NCBI GenBank assembly: GCA_902175065.1
Contig: CABIIJ010000067.1
Location: forward strand, 1 to 51,989
Length of the DNA: 51,989 bases
Reading direction: 5' to 3'
Source of the DNA: an uncultured Comamonas sp.
GTDB taxonomy: Bacteria > Pseudomonadota > Gammaproteobacteria > Burkholderiales > Burkholderiaceae_C
Part shown: in pieces, positions 8,101 through 16,208 of the stretch
Numbering within the stretch: position 1 is the first letter of the stretch
Layout of the letters: the number at the start of each line of letters is the position of its first letter
Translations under genes and position numbers: made by a program
Notes under the pieces: model-generated
What the model was told of the DNA's origin: nothing
What the model saw: only the letters and a program-made list of their open reading frames with translations
The model's database searches: none

Positions 8101-8561
8101 GCAAAGCCGCGCAGGCGCTGCTGGATGCACGCTACCGGCTGCAATTTGCCGTACTGGTACAAGACCGCGCCAGCGGCCAGATGCTGGAGCGGCGCACCGG
8201 CTCGCAAGGCGGCAGCGGCGGTGAGAAGGAGATCATCGCCAGCTATGTGCTCACCGCCTCGCTCAGTTACGCACTGTGCCCTGATGGCCGCAGCCGCCCG
8301 GTGTTCGGCACCATCGTGCTGGACGAGGCCTTCTCCAAAAGCTCGCAGGCCGTGGCTGCCCGCATCATCCAGGCGCTGCGCGAATTCGGTCTGCACGCGC
8401 TGTTCGTCACCCCCAACAAGGAAGTGCGCCTGCTGCGCAACCACACGCGCAGCGCCGTCATCGTCCACCGACGCGGGCCGCAGGCCACGCTGACATCGCT
8501 GCGCTGGGAAGAAATCGACGCCTTCCGCAATGCAGGCGCCCGGCCTTCTTCCGTCATGTAG
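5187..8561 (+). CDS. jetC: Wadjet protein JetC (SMC/MukB-like ATPase)
   Basis: The 1124-residue motor of the Wadjet complex, an SMC-family ATPase related to MukB/SbcC. Walker A is GPTGSGKT at 37-44. The ABC signature SQGGSGGEKE is near 1007-1015, and Walker B TIVLDEAFS ends near 1050. Long Ala/Gln/Glu-rich coiled coils (about 270-480 and 660-960) flank a hinge-like middle region (about 490-640). It dimerises and binds JetA/JetB through its heads. No broken motif was seen. The start ATG 5187 overlaps the jetB stop. A 42-base gap with no terminator separates it from the next gene, which is not jetD as in canonical operons but a PLD-like gene. Confidence 0.94.
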   Translation: MSADAPYILHELHLYNWGAFAGRHQVGIDAGNSAIIGPTGSGKTTLVDALMTLLCASPRYNLASTGGHESDRDLVSYVRGASGQGNDSGDHIARPGRCATGIAARLVRSSAAGGAADDGEEDREKSSESKSDESVWLGALLWFDGSSQSAGDMQKRWFFAQGQGHSLDLWLEEQHSGGARALTRLVKDSEGLQMFSSKAPYLARLHSFFEVGSNAFTLLNRAAGLKQLNSIDEIFRELVLDDHAAFDDAQKVVDGFAELASIHADLELANAQFVTLLPLRDLATREQQQTQQLAHLQGLQQQLPRWFAAQGLHWWGRHAAQLQAQIAQREPELQAAASRVDAARRHEQDLHGIYLQAGGTGIETLREVIRNAHAELQRKQTHLAEYQRLARNLELGDMADANTLPAHQAHAASAIAQLDTEQAQLQTAAEEAITEAGNARNHLKETQAEYEAVRQRPGSNLPVEFQRFRADLAEHLDLPQDDLPFVAELVEVQKNQQHWRGAIERALGSHRLRILVPPAAMRTALHWVNQRHNRLHVRLLEVPQTPTVIAATPKTFMADGFACKLTLKPHAHQHALRQLLAELDRHCVDDVQTLQRTPHAMTVQGLMSGKGQHFDKQDQKRLDQDWMTGFDNRDRLAQLLRQKELSAQNWQRMEAKKIEILNTQRQAREQRTLWVALQALRQEDLDTAAAETQLQHKKAQLQALLNPQSDTAQAKQRWEGAQTQTRTVEAQQRALQIAQTQDETLLQAAHKKQAAFQARTDGAPAVDAMAEDFTTQLSAHLGRRLPTLDGDNLEAQERDASAALQSKTADASKKLATLHQEIVRQMGKAKAQDRGALAEHGQEVDALPHYLERLQTLEEEALPQKRQRFQEYLNDTSQQGVDTLLSGIAAQVADIEERIAQLNATLRRVDFQPGRYLQLEPRPVIHQSLQDLHQAQALLRTERLRDDGGHSHYRALRAIVEMLQTHASNRRSKAAQALLDARYRLQFAVLVQDRASGQMLERRTGSQGGSGGEKEIIASYVLTASLSYALCPDGRSRPVFGTIVLDEAFSKSSQAVAARIIQALREFGLHALFVTPNKEVRLLRNHTRSAVIVHRRGPQATLTSLRWEEIDAFRNAGARPSSVM

Positions 8562-8603
8562 CCCCCATCGGTCTTACCGCACCAGAATCGAACACAATTC
8601 GCC

Positions 8604-9299
8604 ATGGCTAAATTTCTCAACACCAGCGCAATCAATTACCACCTGGAAGAACTCATAAAAGGTGCCAAGGAACGAGTGATTCTGATCAGCCCATTCCTCA
8701 AGCTCAATGATCGAATCAAGGATCTCATTGCGGACAAAAACCGACTCAAGATCGACGTAAGGGTCATCTATGGCAAGAGCGGACTTCAGCCGGAAGAAAT
8801 TACCTGGCTGAATGGCTTGTCTTATGTGCGCACCAGCTTCTGCAAACATCTCCATGCCAAGTGCTACTTGAATGAGGAGTCCTGCATCGTCACCAGCCTC
8901 AACCTCTATGAGTTCAGCCAAGTCAACAACAACGAAATGGGGGTGCTGTTCAGCCGCTCCGAGGATGCCGATCTCTATCGTGACGCCTATGAAGAGGTTC
9001 AGCACATTATCCGCATCAGCGACGAAGTGCGGATCTCCCTGGAGCGGATCCCATCCAAGGATGCAGAGGATTCCACAGAAGAAGAATCCGGCAGCAAGCT
9101 GACCTCCTCCAAACTGGCTGCCAAGCATGGGCTCAAGACCGCCCAGCTCATCGAACGTCTGGTCGGCATCGGCCTGCTGGAAATGAAAGAGGACAAGCCA
9201 AGCCTGACCGCCAAGGGACGTGATGCTGGCGGAGAGTTCAAATTCAGCAAGAAATTCGGCCCCTATTTCATCTGGCCTGAAGATTTGCAGATCAAATAA
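8604..9299 (+). CDS. PLD-fold protein with C-terminal KilA-C-like domain, inserted in the Wadjet operon
   Basis: A 231-residue protein. Residues 20-125 form a single phospholipase-D-type domain: KERVILISPFLKL, then H84-A-K86 with E91 where the HKD motif has Asp, then S98/N100. The C-terminal part (about 165-231), with LTAKGRDAGGEFKFSKKFGP and YFIWPEDL, resembles the small winged domain shared by phage antirepressors and many nuclease accessory proteins. Single-HKD proteins of this type dimerise to form one active site and include nucleases such as Nuc and BfiI-like enzymes. It follows jetC by 42 bases on the same strand and precedes a NERD gene by 20, so co-transcription with Wadjet is likely. 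It is less GC-rich than jetABC, suggesting separate acquisition. A DNA-cutting role is inferred. Confidence 0.8.
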   Translation: MAKFLNTSAINYHLEELIKGAKERVILISPFLKLNDRIKDLIADKNRLKIDVRVIYGKSGLQPEEITWLNGLSYVRTSFCKHLHAKCYLNEESCIVTSLNLYEFSQVNNNEMGVLFSRSEDADLYRDAYEEVQHIIRISDEVRISLERIPSKDAEDSTEEESGSKLTSSKLAAKHGLKTAQLIERLVGIGLLEMKEDKPSLTAKGRDAGGEFKFSKKFGPYFIWPEDLQIK

Positions 9300-9319
9300 A
9301 CCAGCACACGGGAAGGGCC

Positions 9320-10093
9320 ATGATCGATTACTCACCCATCTTCCAATCCATTTTCAAACTGTGGTGGATCATCCCTTTCCTCCTCATCATCGCAGTTCTC
9401 AAGACGGCTTGGTTCAAGGGCTGGCTCGGCGAGTCACTGGTCAAATTCGGGGCACACATCCGCCTTCCCGCTGACATCTACCACCCCATTCACAATGTCA
9501 CCCTCCCGACCCCTGATGGCACAACGCAGATCGACCATATCTTCGTATCCCGGTTCGGCATCTTCGTCGTGGAAACGAAGAATATGAAAGGCTGGATTTT
9601 TGGCGGCGAACATCAGGCACAGTGGACGCAGAAGGTATTCAAGAACTCCTTCAAGTTCCAGAACCCTCTGCGCCAGAATTACAAACACGTCAAAACACTG
9701 GAGGCCGCGCTTGATGTGCCGCCCGAAACCATCCATTCGGTCATCGTCTTTGCCGGAGACAGCACGTTCAAATCACCTATGCCGGCCAATGTGACCCAGG
9801 GCGGCGGGTACCTCCGCTACATCCAGTCCTTCACGGAACCTGTACTCAGCGATGCGCAGGTGCAGCGTGCCATTTTTCACATCCAGTCAGGCCGTCTGGC
9901 ACCTACGCAGGCAACACATCGACAGCATGTGGAAAACCTCCAAACGAAGGCGGCGTCACAAACCAGTCGCACCTGCCCCCGGTGTGGCCACGCCATGGTG
10001 CTGCACACGGCACAACGGGGCAGCCATGCGGGGCACCCATTCTGGGGATGTTCGGACTACCCACGCTGCAAGGCCATGCAGAGCCTGTCCTAA
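9320..10093 (+). CDS. NERD-domain nuclease with membrane anchor and topoisomerase zinc ribbon
   Basis: A 257-residue protein with three parts. Residues about 13-31 (LWWIIPFLLIIAVLK) form one hydrophobic segment. Residues 34-150 are a NERD nuclease-related domain, with the PD-(D/E)xK-like residues E38 (GES), D72 (QIDHIFV), E85-T-K87 and the downstream QAQWTQ motif all present. Residues 219-250 are a topoisomerase-I-type zinc ribbon with C219, C222, C244 and C250. This layout fits a membrane-tethered nuclease that handles DNA ends. It lies between the PLD-like gene (20 bases) and jetD (42 bases) on the same strand, within what should be a four-gene Wadjet operon. Function beyond nuclease is inference. 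Confidence 0.82.
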   Translation: MIDYSPIFQSIFKLWWIIPFLLIIAVLKTAWFKGWLGESLVKFGAHIRLPADIYHPIHNVTLPTPDGTTQIDHIFVSRFGIFVVETKNMKGWIFGGEHQAQWTQKVFKNSFKFQNPLRQNYKHVKTLEAALDVPPETIHSVIVFAGDSTFKSPMPANVTQGGGYLRYIQSFTEPVLSDAQVQRAIFHIQSGRLAPTQATHRQHVENLQTKAASQTSRTCPRCGHAMVLHTAQRGSHAGHPFWGCSDYPRCKAMQSLS

Positions 10094-10135
10094 AAACAGA
10101 CAGACGAATGAAATCCGGAGGTCTGGAAAAGCGCT

Positions 10136-11299
10136 ATGAAATCCCCCCAGGCACTGGCCGCCAAACTGGCCCAGCAATGGCATAGCGCCGACTGGCGCGA
10201 ACGCCAACTGCTGGGCGGCCCCGCCGCCTGGCCGCTGATGCTGCCCATAGGCCAGCCCGCCACACAAGTCTTTATCAACAACGCAACCGCGCTGCGCCAG
10301 CATTTGCAGCAATGGCGCGAAGTGGAGCAGCACAACCTGGGCCGCGTGCAATGGCAGGACAGGCGCTATCGTGGCAGCAGCGACACCATCGCTGTCCCCA
10401 CGCACTGGCGGCTGGACAAGCCCTCCCACTACCTCGCCGCCATCGGTCACTTCAAGACACCGGGCCACGCGCAGATCAAGGCCGACTACGCCCGCCTCGG
10501 CACCCTCATCGCGGCGGTGGAGCGTGGCGGATTCCAGCGCCTGCTGGTGCGCCGCCTGGCACAGTGGCGCGAAACCCCTGCGGATGCTGTCATCGCCGCC
10601 GCCGGCATCGCCCTGCAGCTGGAGCCGGGCTGCGCCCAGGACAAGCCGCTGCGTGCGCTGGCCATGCAAGGCAACGACAGTAAATTCTTCGAGCGCCACG
10701 CTGGTCTCCTCACCACGCTGCTGGACGAGCGTTTCGATGGCGAGGCCAGCCGCCAGGGCTTGACCGGATTTCTGGGCGCATGGGCCGAAGAAGACCACTG
10801 GCTGCTGATCGCTCCGCTGGCCCCCGGTCTGCTGCCCTTCGCCCGCCAGCGCGTCCCGGCCAGCGAATTGATGGCTACACCCCTGCCCGACAGCCGCATT
10901 CTGCTCATCGAAAACGAACGCTGCCTGCACCAGTTGCCCCAGCCGCTGGCGGGCACCATCGCCATCCTTGGCGCCGGGCTTCATCTCTCCTGGCTGGCTG
11001 CGCCCTGGCTACAACAGCGCCATGTCGCCTACTGGGGCGATCTGGACACCTGGGGCCTGCGGATGCTGGCCTTGGCACGTTCCCATCTGCCGCAACTGCA
11101 CCCGCTGCTGATGGACAAAAGCACCTTCGACGCGCACGCCGACCGGGCAGTGGCAGAACCTGTCCATGCCCAGGCGCTGCCAGATTTACGGCCTGAAGAA
11201 GCTGCGCTGGATGCGTACCTGCGCGAACTGGAATGTGGGCGGCTGGAGCAAGAGTTTTTGCCTGCCGACAGGGTGGCAAGGGCGATAGCCGACTGGTAG
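10136..11299 (+). CDS. jetD: Wadjet protein JetD (DUF3322/DUF2220 nuclease)
   Basis: The 387-residue nuclease subunit of Wadjet, related to the TopoVI-A/Spo11 Toprim fold, which cleaves the plasmid once the JetABC motor has reeled it in. Conserved features are MQGNDSKFFERH (177-188), the Toprim acid region LLIENE (256-261, E259) and the DxD of YWGDLDTWG (D302, D304). The N-terminal DUF3322 part spans about 1-180. CGGAGG at 10116-10121 is a somewhat distant ribosome binding site for ATG 10136. Two unrelated genes separate it from jetC. It is convergent with the pirin gene, and no clear terminator was seen. Confidence 0.92.
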   Translation: MKSPQALAAKLAQQWHSADWRERQLLGGPAAWPLMLPIGQPATQVFINNATALRQHLQQWREVEQHNLGRVQWQDRRYRGSSDTIAVPTHWRLDKPSHYLAAIGHFKTPGHAQIKADYARLGTLIAAVERGGFQRLLVRRLAQWRETPADAVIAAAGIALQLEPGCAQDKPLRALAMQGNDSKFFERHAGLLTTLLDERFDGEASRQGLTGFLGAWAEEDHWLLIAPLAPGLLPFARQRVPASELMATPLPDSRILLIENERCLHQLPQPLAGTIAILGAGLHLSWLAAPWLQQRHVAYWGDLDTWGLRMLALARSHLPQLHPLLMDKSTFDAHADRAVAEPVHAQALPDLRPEEAALDAYLRELECGRLEQEFLPADRVARAIADW

Positions 11300-11337
11300 C
11301 AGTGCGTCGGCGTACCCATCCCGAATGGGTTGCAGGC

Positions 11338-12042
11338 CTACCCGGCAGTATCGACCAGCACCAGCTCGGCATCTTCGCTGGCGGTGATGGCAAGCGTTGG
11401 CTCGCCATGGATGGCGGCGCCGTCGCGGGCGTTCAGGGGCACGCCATTGACCTCGGCCTGTCCCTTGGCCAGCACCAGATAGCCATAACGATTGGCATCG
11501 GAGAACCGGTACTCCACCGTTTCCCCCGCCCGCACCGTGGCGCCCAGGACGCGGGCATCGGTGCGGATCGGCAGGGCATCGGCATCGCCTTCCATCCCGC
11601 TGGCCAGGGTGACGAAGCGGCCTGCGCGATCCCCCCGGGGGAAGGGCTTGGTGCCCCAGGCAGGCCGCTCGCCGTTGCGGGTGGGCAGGATCCATATCTG
11701 GAAGATGCGGGTGGACTCCGCTTCCAGGTTGTATTCGGAATGGCGGATACCGGTGCCCGCACTCATCACCTGGACATCCCCGGCGACGGTGCGGCCCTCG
11801 TTGCCCAGACTGTCACGGTGGGTGATCGCCCCTTCGCGCACGTAGGTGATGATTTCCATATCGGCATGGGGGTGCGGGGGAAACCCGGTGCCCGGAGCGA
11901 TGGTGTCGTCGTTCCAGACCCGCAGCATCCCCCAGTGCAACCGCTCGGGGTCGTAATACTCGGCAAAGGAAAAATGGTGCTTCGCATCCAGCCAGCCGTG
12001 GTGGGCGGCACCCAGGCTTTCCAGGGGGCGGTGTTCGATCAT
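11338..12042 (-). CDS. Pirin-family protein (YhhW-like bicupin)
   Basis: A cupin protein of the pirin/YhhW type. The N-terminal cupin carries the metal ligands in PHPHADMEIITYV and GTGIRHSEYN. The C-terminal cupin lacks them, as usual for this family. E. coli YhhW has quercetin 2,3-dioxygenase activity in vitro; the natural substrate is unknown. The start is placed at ATG 12042 (MIEHRPLESLG), which has GGAG eight bases upstream. An ATG five codons earlier (12057) has no ribosome binding site. It is cytoplasmic and appears to be transcribed alone. Confidence 0.9.
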   Translation of the reverse strand: MIEHRPLESLGAAHHGWLDAKHHFSFAEYYDPERLHWGMLRVWNDDTIAPGTGFPPHPHADMEIITYVREGAITHRDSLGNEGRTVAGDVQVMSAGTGIRHSEYNLEAESTRIFQIWILPTRNGERPAWGTKPFPRGDRAGRFVTLASGMEGDADALPIRTDARVLGATVRAGETVEYRFSDANRYGYLVLAKGQAEVNGVPLNARDGAAIHGEPTLAITASEDAELVLVDTAG

Positions 12043-12170
12043 GGTGTTCTCCAGCACATTTGTGCATAAATGGCAATAACGTCAGTCTAAAAAAGACTAT
12101 CGCAGCAGAGAAGCCCCAGAATCGGGTTTCATTGTTTCTGTTTTTGGCACAAATAAAGTTGCCGCCCCGC

Positions 12171-12205
12171 AAAAAGCCGCCTGGGCAATGAAACCATCAG
12201 GCGGC
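12171..12205 (-). terminator. Rho-independent terminator after the GntP permease gene
   Basis: On the minus strand an 8-base-pair stem (GCCGCCTG pairing with CAGGCGGC, 12198-12205 with 12176-12183) is followed by five T residues. It lies 23 bases past the permease stop codon. Confidence 0.75.
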
Positions 12206-12227
12206 ATGAGAAAGGGGCAGTGGCGGT

Positions 12228-13637
12228 TCAGAACGAGCCGAATACCGTACCCAAGGCGATCACGGCGGTCAAAGCCAGCAGCGGCGCGATGATGGTCATC
12301 ACAGCGATGTTCAGGTAGGACTGGCGGTGCGTCAGGCCACAGATCGAAAGCAGGGTGATGATGGCACCGCAGTGCGGCAGGGTGTCGAACACCCCGGCGG
12401 ACATCACGGCCACGCGGTGCAGCAGATCGGGGCTGATGCCAGCTTCCACGGCCATCTTCAGGTAGTCCGCGCCCAGGGTTTGCAGGGCGATCGACAAGCC
12501 GCCCGAGGACGAGCCGGTAATCCCCGCCAGCACGTTCATCGCCACGGCTTCGGAAATCAGCGGATTGCTGGAAACGTTCAGCACCGCATCGCGGATGATG
12601 GCAAAGCCCGCCAGGCTGGCAATCACTGCGCCGTAGCCGACTTCCGAAGCGGTATTGAAAATCGGCAGCATGGAGCCCAGCACGCCCTTGTTGATGGTTT
12701 GCTGCAGGTTCGCCCAGCGCCCCAGGCCCAGCAGTACCAACGTGATGCACGACAGCGTCAGGGCAATGATCAGCGCCCACATGCCGGTTTGCTTGCTGGC
12801 GTCCATGGCGGCGAAACGCTCGGCCAGGAAGTCCCAGTGCATGGCCGGGAAGATGCCGTAGGTGAACAGGGCGTTGATGCCGATCACCAGCACCAGCGGC
12901 AGCAACGCCAGCAGCAGCGGCATGGTGCGCTGGGCATCGCCCGCCATATCGGCCTCGCCCACCTGGCCCTTGGCTTCAAGGTTGTCGGCATGGACGCCAT
13001 AGCCTTCGCCCTGGGCGCGGGCAGCACGTTCACGCGAGCGCAGCCAGAGCATCCCCAGCGCAAAAATGATGGCCGAACCGATCAGACCCAGTCCCGGTGC
13101 GGCAAAGGTGTTGGTGCCGTAGAACTTGATGGGAATGGCGTTCTGGATCGCCGGGGTGCCGGGCATGGCCGTCATGGTGAAGGTGAACGACCCCAAGGCA
13201 ATGGCCGGAGCGATCAGGCGCTTGGGAATGTCGGCATCCTGAAACAGCGATTTGGCAATGGGGTAAATCGCAAACGCCACGACAAACAGCGATACCCCGC
13301 CATAGGTCAGGATGGCGCAGGCCAGCACCACCGTCAGGACGGCGTGCCTGGCCCCCAGAGTGCGCTCGATCCACTTGGCAATGGCCGTGGCTGCGCCCGA
13401 ATCGGCCATCAGCTGGCCAAACAACGCGCCCAAAAGAAATACCGGGAAAAAGGCCAGGACGTAATTGCCCAGGGCCCGCATGAACGTCTCGGTGTAAATG
13501 GGCAGCAGCACCGCCACATCCCCGGACAACAGCACCGCCAAAGCCGCCATCAGCGGGGCCAGGAGCAGCACGGTATAGCCCCGGTAGGCCAGAAACATCA
13601 ACAACAGCAGTGAAACAACAATCGCCAAGGTACTCAA
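12228..13637 (-). CDS. GntP-family organic acid permease
   Basis: A 469-residue inner-membrane transporter of the GntP family (gluconate, D-3-hydroxybutyrate and related acids, with H+). Around twelve hydrophobic segments are visible, with the family patterns PVFLLGALFGQLMADSGAA (about 63-81) and LNVLAGITGSSSGGLSIAL-like (about 373-392). A charged cytoplasmic loop lies near 200-235. The substrate cannot be read from sequence; similar proteins in related bacteria sit next to 3-hydroxybutyrate dehydrogenase genes, absent here. The start is a TTG at 13637 giving MSTLAIVVSLLLL, preceded by GAGGAA at good spacing. The ATG four bases upstream is followed directly by a stop. Confidence 0.85.
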   Translation of the reverse strand: MSTLAIVVSLLLLMFLAYRGYTVLLLAPLMAALAVLLSGDVAVLLPIYTETFMRALGNYVLAFFPVFLLGALFGQLMADSGAATAIAKWIERTLGARHAVLTVVLACAILTYGGVSLFVVAFAIYPIAKSLFQDADIPKRLIAPAIALGSFTFTMTAMPGTPAIQNAIPIKFYGTNTFAAPGLGLIGSAIIFALGMLWLRSRERAARAQGEGYGVHADNLEAKGQVGEADMAGDAQRTMPLLLALLPLVLVIGINALFTYGIFPAMHWDFLAERFAAMDASKQTGMWALIIALTLSCITLVLLGLGRWANLQQTINKGVLGSMLPIFNTASEVGYGAVIASLAGFAIIRDAVLNVSSNPLISEAVAMNVLAGITGSSSGGLSIALQTLGADYLKMAVEAGISPDLLHRVAVMSAGVFDTLPHCGAIITLLSICGLTHRQSYLNIAVMTIIAPLLALTAVIALGTVFGSF

Positions 13638-13769
13638 TTCATTTCCTCATTACTTAAAGCAAGAGGGGCGATTGTGCGTGCTTTGTCCTGTACTCAACTG
13701 TCGTTAAAACTACGTATACGTTCTGCTACAACCGCGATTTTTCAAGCAGTCTTGCGCAACCCCAGCGTG

Positions 13770-14270
13770 TCATGCCGCCACCCAGCTGCCAGATTTCCCC
13801 CCATGCTTTTCCAGCACGCGGATGCTTTCCATCACCATGGTTTTGTCGGCGGCCTTGCACATGTCATAAATGGTCAACAAGCCCACCTGGACAGCGGTGA
13901 GTGCTTCCATTTCCACACCGGTTTGTCCCACGGTCTGCACGGTGGCGGTGCAGGTGATGGCGTTCTCGTCGGGCTGCAGGGCGAAGTCCACCGCCACGCG
14001 GGTCAGCGCCAGGGGGTGGCACAGGGGGATGAGATCACTGGTTTTTTTCGCGGCCATGATGGCGGCAATGCGGGCCACGCCCAGCACGTCGCCCTTTTTG
14101 GCGCTGCCGCTGTGCACCAGCGCCAGGGTGGCCGGTTGCATGGTGATTCGGCCCTGGGCAATAGCGGTGCGTTCGGTGGCGGCCTTGGCACCCACGTCCA
14201 CCATATGGGCCTGGCCCTGGGCGTCGAAATGGGTGAGGGGAGAGACGGGGGAAGAAGGTGTCGCGGGCAT
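13770..14270 (-). CDS. moaC: Molybdenum cofactor biosynthesis protein MoaC (cyclic pyranopterin monophosphate synthase)
   Basis: MoaC, with MoaA, converts GTP to cyclic pyranopterin monophosphate, the first step of molybdenum cofactor synthesis. The 166 residues carry the family blocks [15 protein letters not shown] (22-36), [20 protein letters not shown] (58-77), LIPLCHPL (80-87, active-site His) and [10 protein letters not shown] (118-127). Start ATG 14270 ([10 protein letters not shown]) has GGAGCG upstream; the open frame continues far upstream, antisense to the protease gene, but that part is a shadow. It is divergent from the M48 protease gene, with 72 bases between the starts. Confidence 0.95.
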   Translation of the reverse strand: MPATPSSPVSPLTHFDAQGQAHMVDVGAKAATERTAIAQGRITMQPATLALVHSGSAKKGDVLGVARIAAIMAAKKTSDLIPLCHPLALTRVAVDFALQPDENAITCTATVQTVGQTGVEMEALTAVQVGLLTIYDMCKAADKTMVMESIRVLEKHGGKSGSWVAA

Positions 14271-14342
14271 GGGCAACGCTCCAGGAATGAACCAGTGGCA
14301 AAACCGGGCATCATAAGCATCCACCGAAAGGATTTGCCCATC

Positions 14343-15866
14343 ATGCCTGCCCCTTGGTTCCCGCACCGCTGCGTCCGTACTTTGCTCTCCACCCTGTGTT
14401 TGGCGGGGGCGTTGGCAAATGCTCCTGCCAGCGCCCAGGTGCAATTGCCGCATCTGGGCGATGGTGCCGAGCTGACGATCAGCCAGGAGCGCGAGCTGGG
14501 CGACAGCATCATCACCAGCCTGTACCGCGATCCGGACTACCTGGACGATGCGCCGCTGCACGCCTACGTCATGCAGATCTGGCAGCCTTTGGTGCAGGCG
14601 GCCCTGCAACGCGGCGACCTGAGCGAGGAGCTGTACCAGCGCTACGCCTGGCAGGTGCTGCTGGGGCGTGACCGCACGATCAACGCTTTCGCACTGCCCG
14701 GGGGCTATCTGGGCGTACACACCGGTCTGATCGGTGCCGTGACCAGCCGCGATGAGCTGGCCACGGTGCTGGCGCACGAATTGAGCCACGTCACCCAGCG
14801 CCACATCGCCCGCATGTTTACCGAGGACAAGAAGAACATGCCCCTGCTGATCGGCAGCCTGGTGCTGGGGGCGCTGGCCGCTTCGTCCAGCCCGGATGCG
14901 GCGCAGGCGCTGATCATCGGCGGGCAGGCCGCCGCCGTGCAGAACCAGTTGAGCTTTTCGCGCGACATGGAGCGCGAGGCCGACCGCGTAGGCTTCAACC
15001 TGCTTGCCCCCGCAGGCTTCAACCCCCAGGGCGCGGCCAGCATGTTCGACAAGTTGCAGCAGGCCAGTCGCCTGAACGACAACGGTAGCTGGCCCTACCT
15101 GCGCAGCCACCCGCTGACCAGCGAACGTATCGCCGACATGCAGTCCCGCGTGCCCCACGGCAGTGCCGCGCCGCTGCAAACGCAGTGGGAAGACGCGATG
15201 ATGGCCGCCCGCGCCCGGGTGTTGAGCCAGCCCGGCGTCGATCGTCTGCGCCAATGGGTACAGCGTCCCCAGCAGGGGGACTTTGCCCAGCAGCCCGCTG
15301 TGCAGCAGGCGGCCATCCTGTACGCCGCCGCCCTGGCCAGCCAGCAATTGCGGGACAACGCCGGGGCGCTGGCGCTGTGGCGTCAGCTCGATGCCCTGGT
15401 GCCTGCCAGCGATGCCGCTGCCCGGCGCCAAAGCGCCTGGCTGGGGGCCGAACTGGCCCTGGCTGCCGAACAGCCCCAGCAGGCCCTGGATAGTGTCGAA
15501 CGCAGCCAGGCCCCCAAGCTGCGTCCGGCCGTGCTGCTCAAGGCCCAGGCGCTGCTGGCGCTGCAGCGCCCCGCGCCGGTCAGCGACAGTCTGCAGACCT
15601 GGGTGGCGCTGCACCCCGAAGATGCCCACGCCTGGCAGTTGCTGGCGCAGGCGTGGCAGGCGCAGAAACAGCCGCTGCGGGCGCTGCGGGCGCAGGCCGA
15701 GGCACAGGTGGCGATCCGGGATTTCAGCGCGGCACAAGACCGCTTGAAGGCCGCGCAAGACCTGGCCCGGCGCAGCGGCAGCCAGGACCACATCGAGGCC
15801 TCGATCATCGACACGCGCCTGCGGGCCGTGACCGAGTTACTGCGGGAACAGTCGCGCAAGCAGTGA
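14343..15866 (+). CDS. Periplasmic M48 metalloprotease with TPR tail (BepA-like)
   Basis: A BepA-type protease/chaperone for outer-membrane protein quality control. A signal peptide spans residues 1-32 ([19 protein letters not shown]). The Zn site is HELSH at 145-149, with the third ligand in MEREAD (E212). The second half (about 300-500) is Ala/Gln-rich helical repeats of TPR type. The 507 residues match the family (about 480-500). The start is ATG 14343, after AAAGGA; the much longer open frame upstream lies over moaC and is not coding. Its last 30 bases overlap the convergent holin-like gene. Confidence 0.88.
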   Translation: MPAPWFPHRCVRTLLSTLCLAGALANAPASAQVQLPHLGDGAELTISQERELGDSIITSLYRDPDYLDDAPLHAYVMQIWQPLVQAALQRGDLSEELYQRYAWQVLLGRDRTINAFALPGGYLGVHTGLIGAVTSRDELATVLAHELSHVTQRHIARMFTEDKKNMPLLIGSLVLGALAASSSPDAAQALIIGGQAAAVQNQLSFSRDMEREADRVGFNLLAPAGFNPQGAASMFDKLQQASRLNDNGSWPYLRSHPLTSERIADMQSRVPHGSAAPLQTQWEDAMMAARARVLSQPGVDRLRQWVQRPQQGDFAQQPAVQQAAILYAAALASQQLRDNAGALALWRQLDALVPASDAAARRQSAWLGAELALAAEQPQQALDSVERSQAPKLRPAVLLKAQALLALQRPAPVSDSLQTWVALHPEDAHAWQLLAQAWQAQKQPLRALRAQAEAQVAIRDFSAAQDRLKAAQDLARRSGSQDHIEASIIDTRLRAVTELLREQSRKQ

Positions 15867-16190
15867 GTCGATCACCAGCCCCAGCACCGAATACAGCAGC
15901 GCCCCCCACACGGCAGCCCAGAAACCGTTGACCTGCAGCCCGCCCAGCAGCCCCGAGGCCAGCCAGAACACCAGACCATTCACGACGAGCAGGAACAGCC
16001 CCAGCGTCACCAGCGTCACCGGCAGCGTCAGCACCACCAGCACCGGGCGCACGACCGTATTGAGCAGCCCCAGAATGATGGCCGCCCACAGCGCCGCAGC
16101 CAGGCTGTGCACCTGCACCCCGCTGTAGACATTGGCCACCAGCAGCAGCGCCCCGGCGTTGAGCAGCCATTGCACGAGTAATCGGGTCAT
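15837..16190 (-). CDS. Phage-holin-family (YvlD-like) four-helix membrane protein
   Basis: A 117-residue protein that is almost entirely four transmembrane helices (about 4-22, 29-50, 56-80 and 88-112), with the family motif LGLLNTVVRPVLVVLTLPVT at 40-59. This is the group of small chromosomal membrane proteins similar to YvlD (phage holin superfamily IV), common in housekeeping contexts and of unknown role. Nothing suggests a prophage here. The C-terminus overlaps the 3' end of the convergent protease gene by 30 bases. Confidence 0.85.
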   Translation of the reverse strand: MTRLLVQWLLNAGALLLVANVYSGVQVHSLAAALWAAIILGLLNTVVRPVLVVLTLPVTLVTLGLFLLVVNGLVFWLASGLLGGLQVNGFWAAVWGALLYSVLGLVIDSLLARLFPQ

Positions 16191-16208
16191 AGTGTTTCCT
16201 CCTGTGGG

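Noticed and set aside
11317-11333. Hairpin ACCCAT/ATGGGT between jetD and the pirin gene
   Set aside because: Only six pairs and no T run on either side; not convincing as a terminator.
13674-14342. Plus-strand extension of the M48 protease frame
   Set aside because: It lies antisense to moaC; the signal peptide and ribosome binding site put the start at 14343.
15837-16190. Phage holin as sign of a prophage
   Set aside because: No lysis, tail or integrase genes nearby; this family is common as a chromosomal membrane protein.
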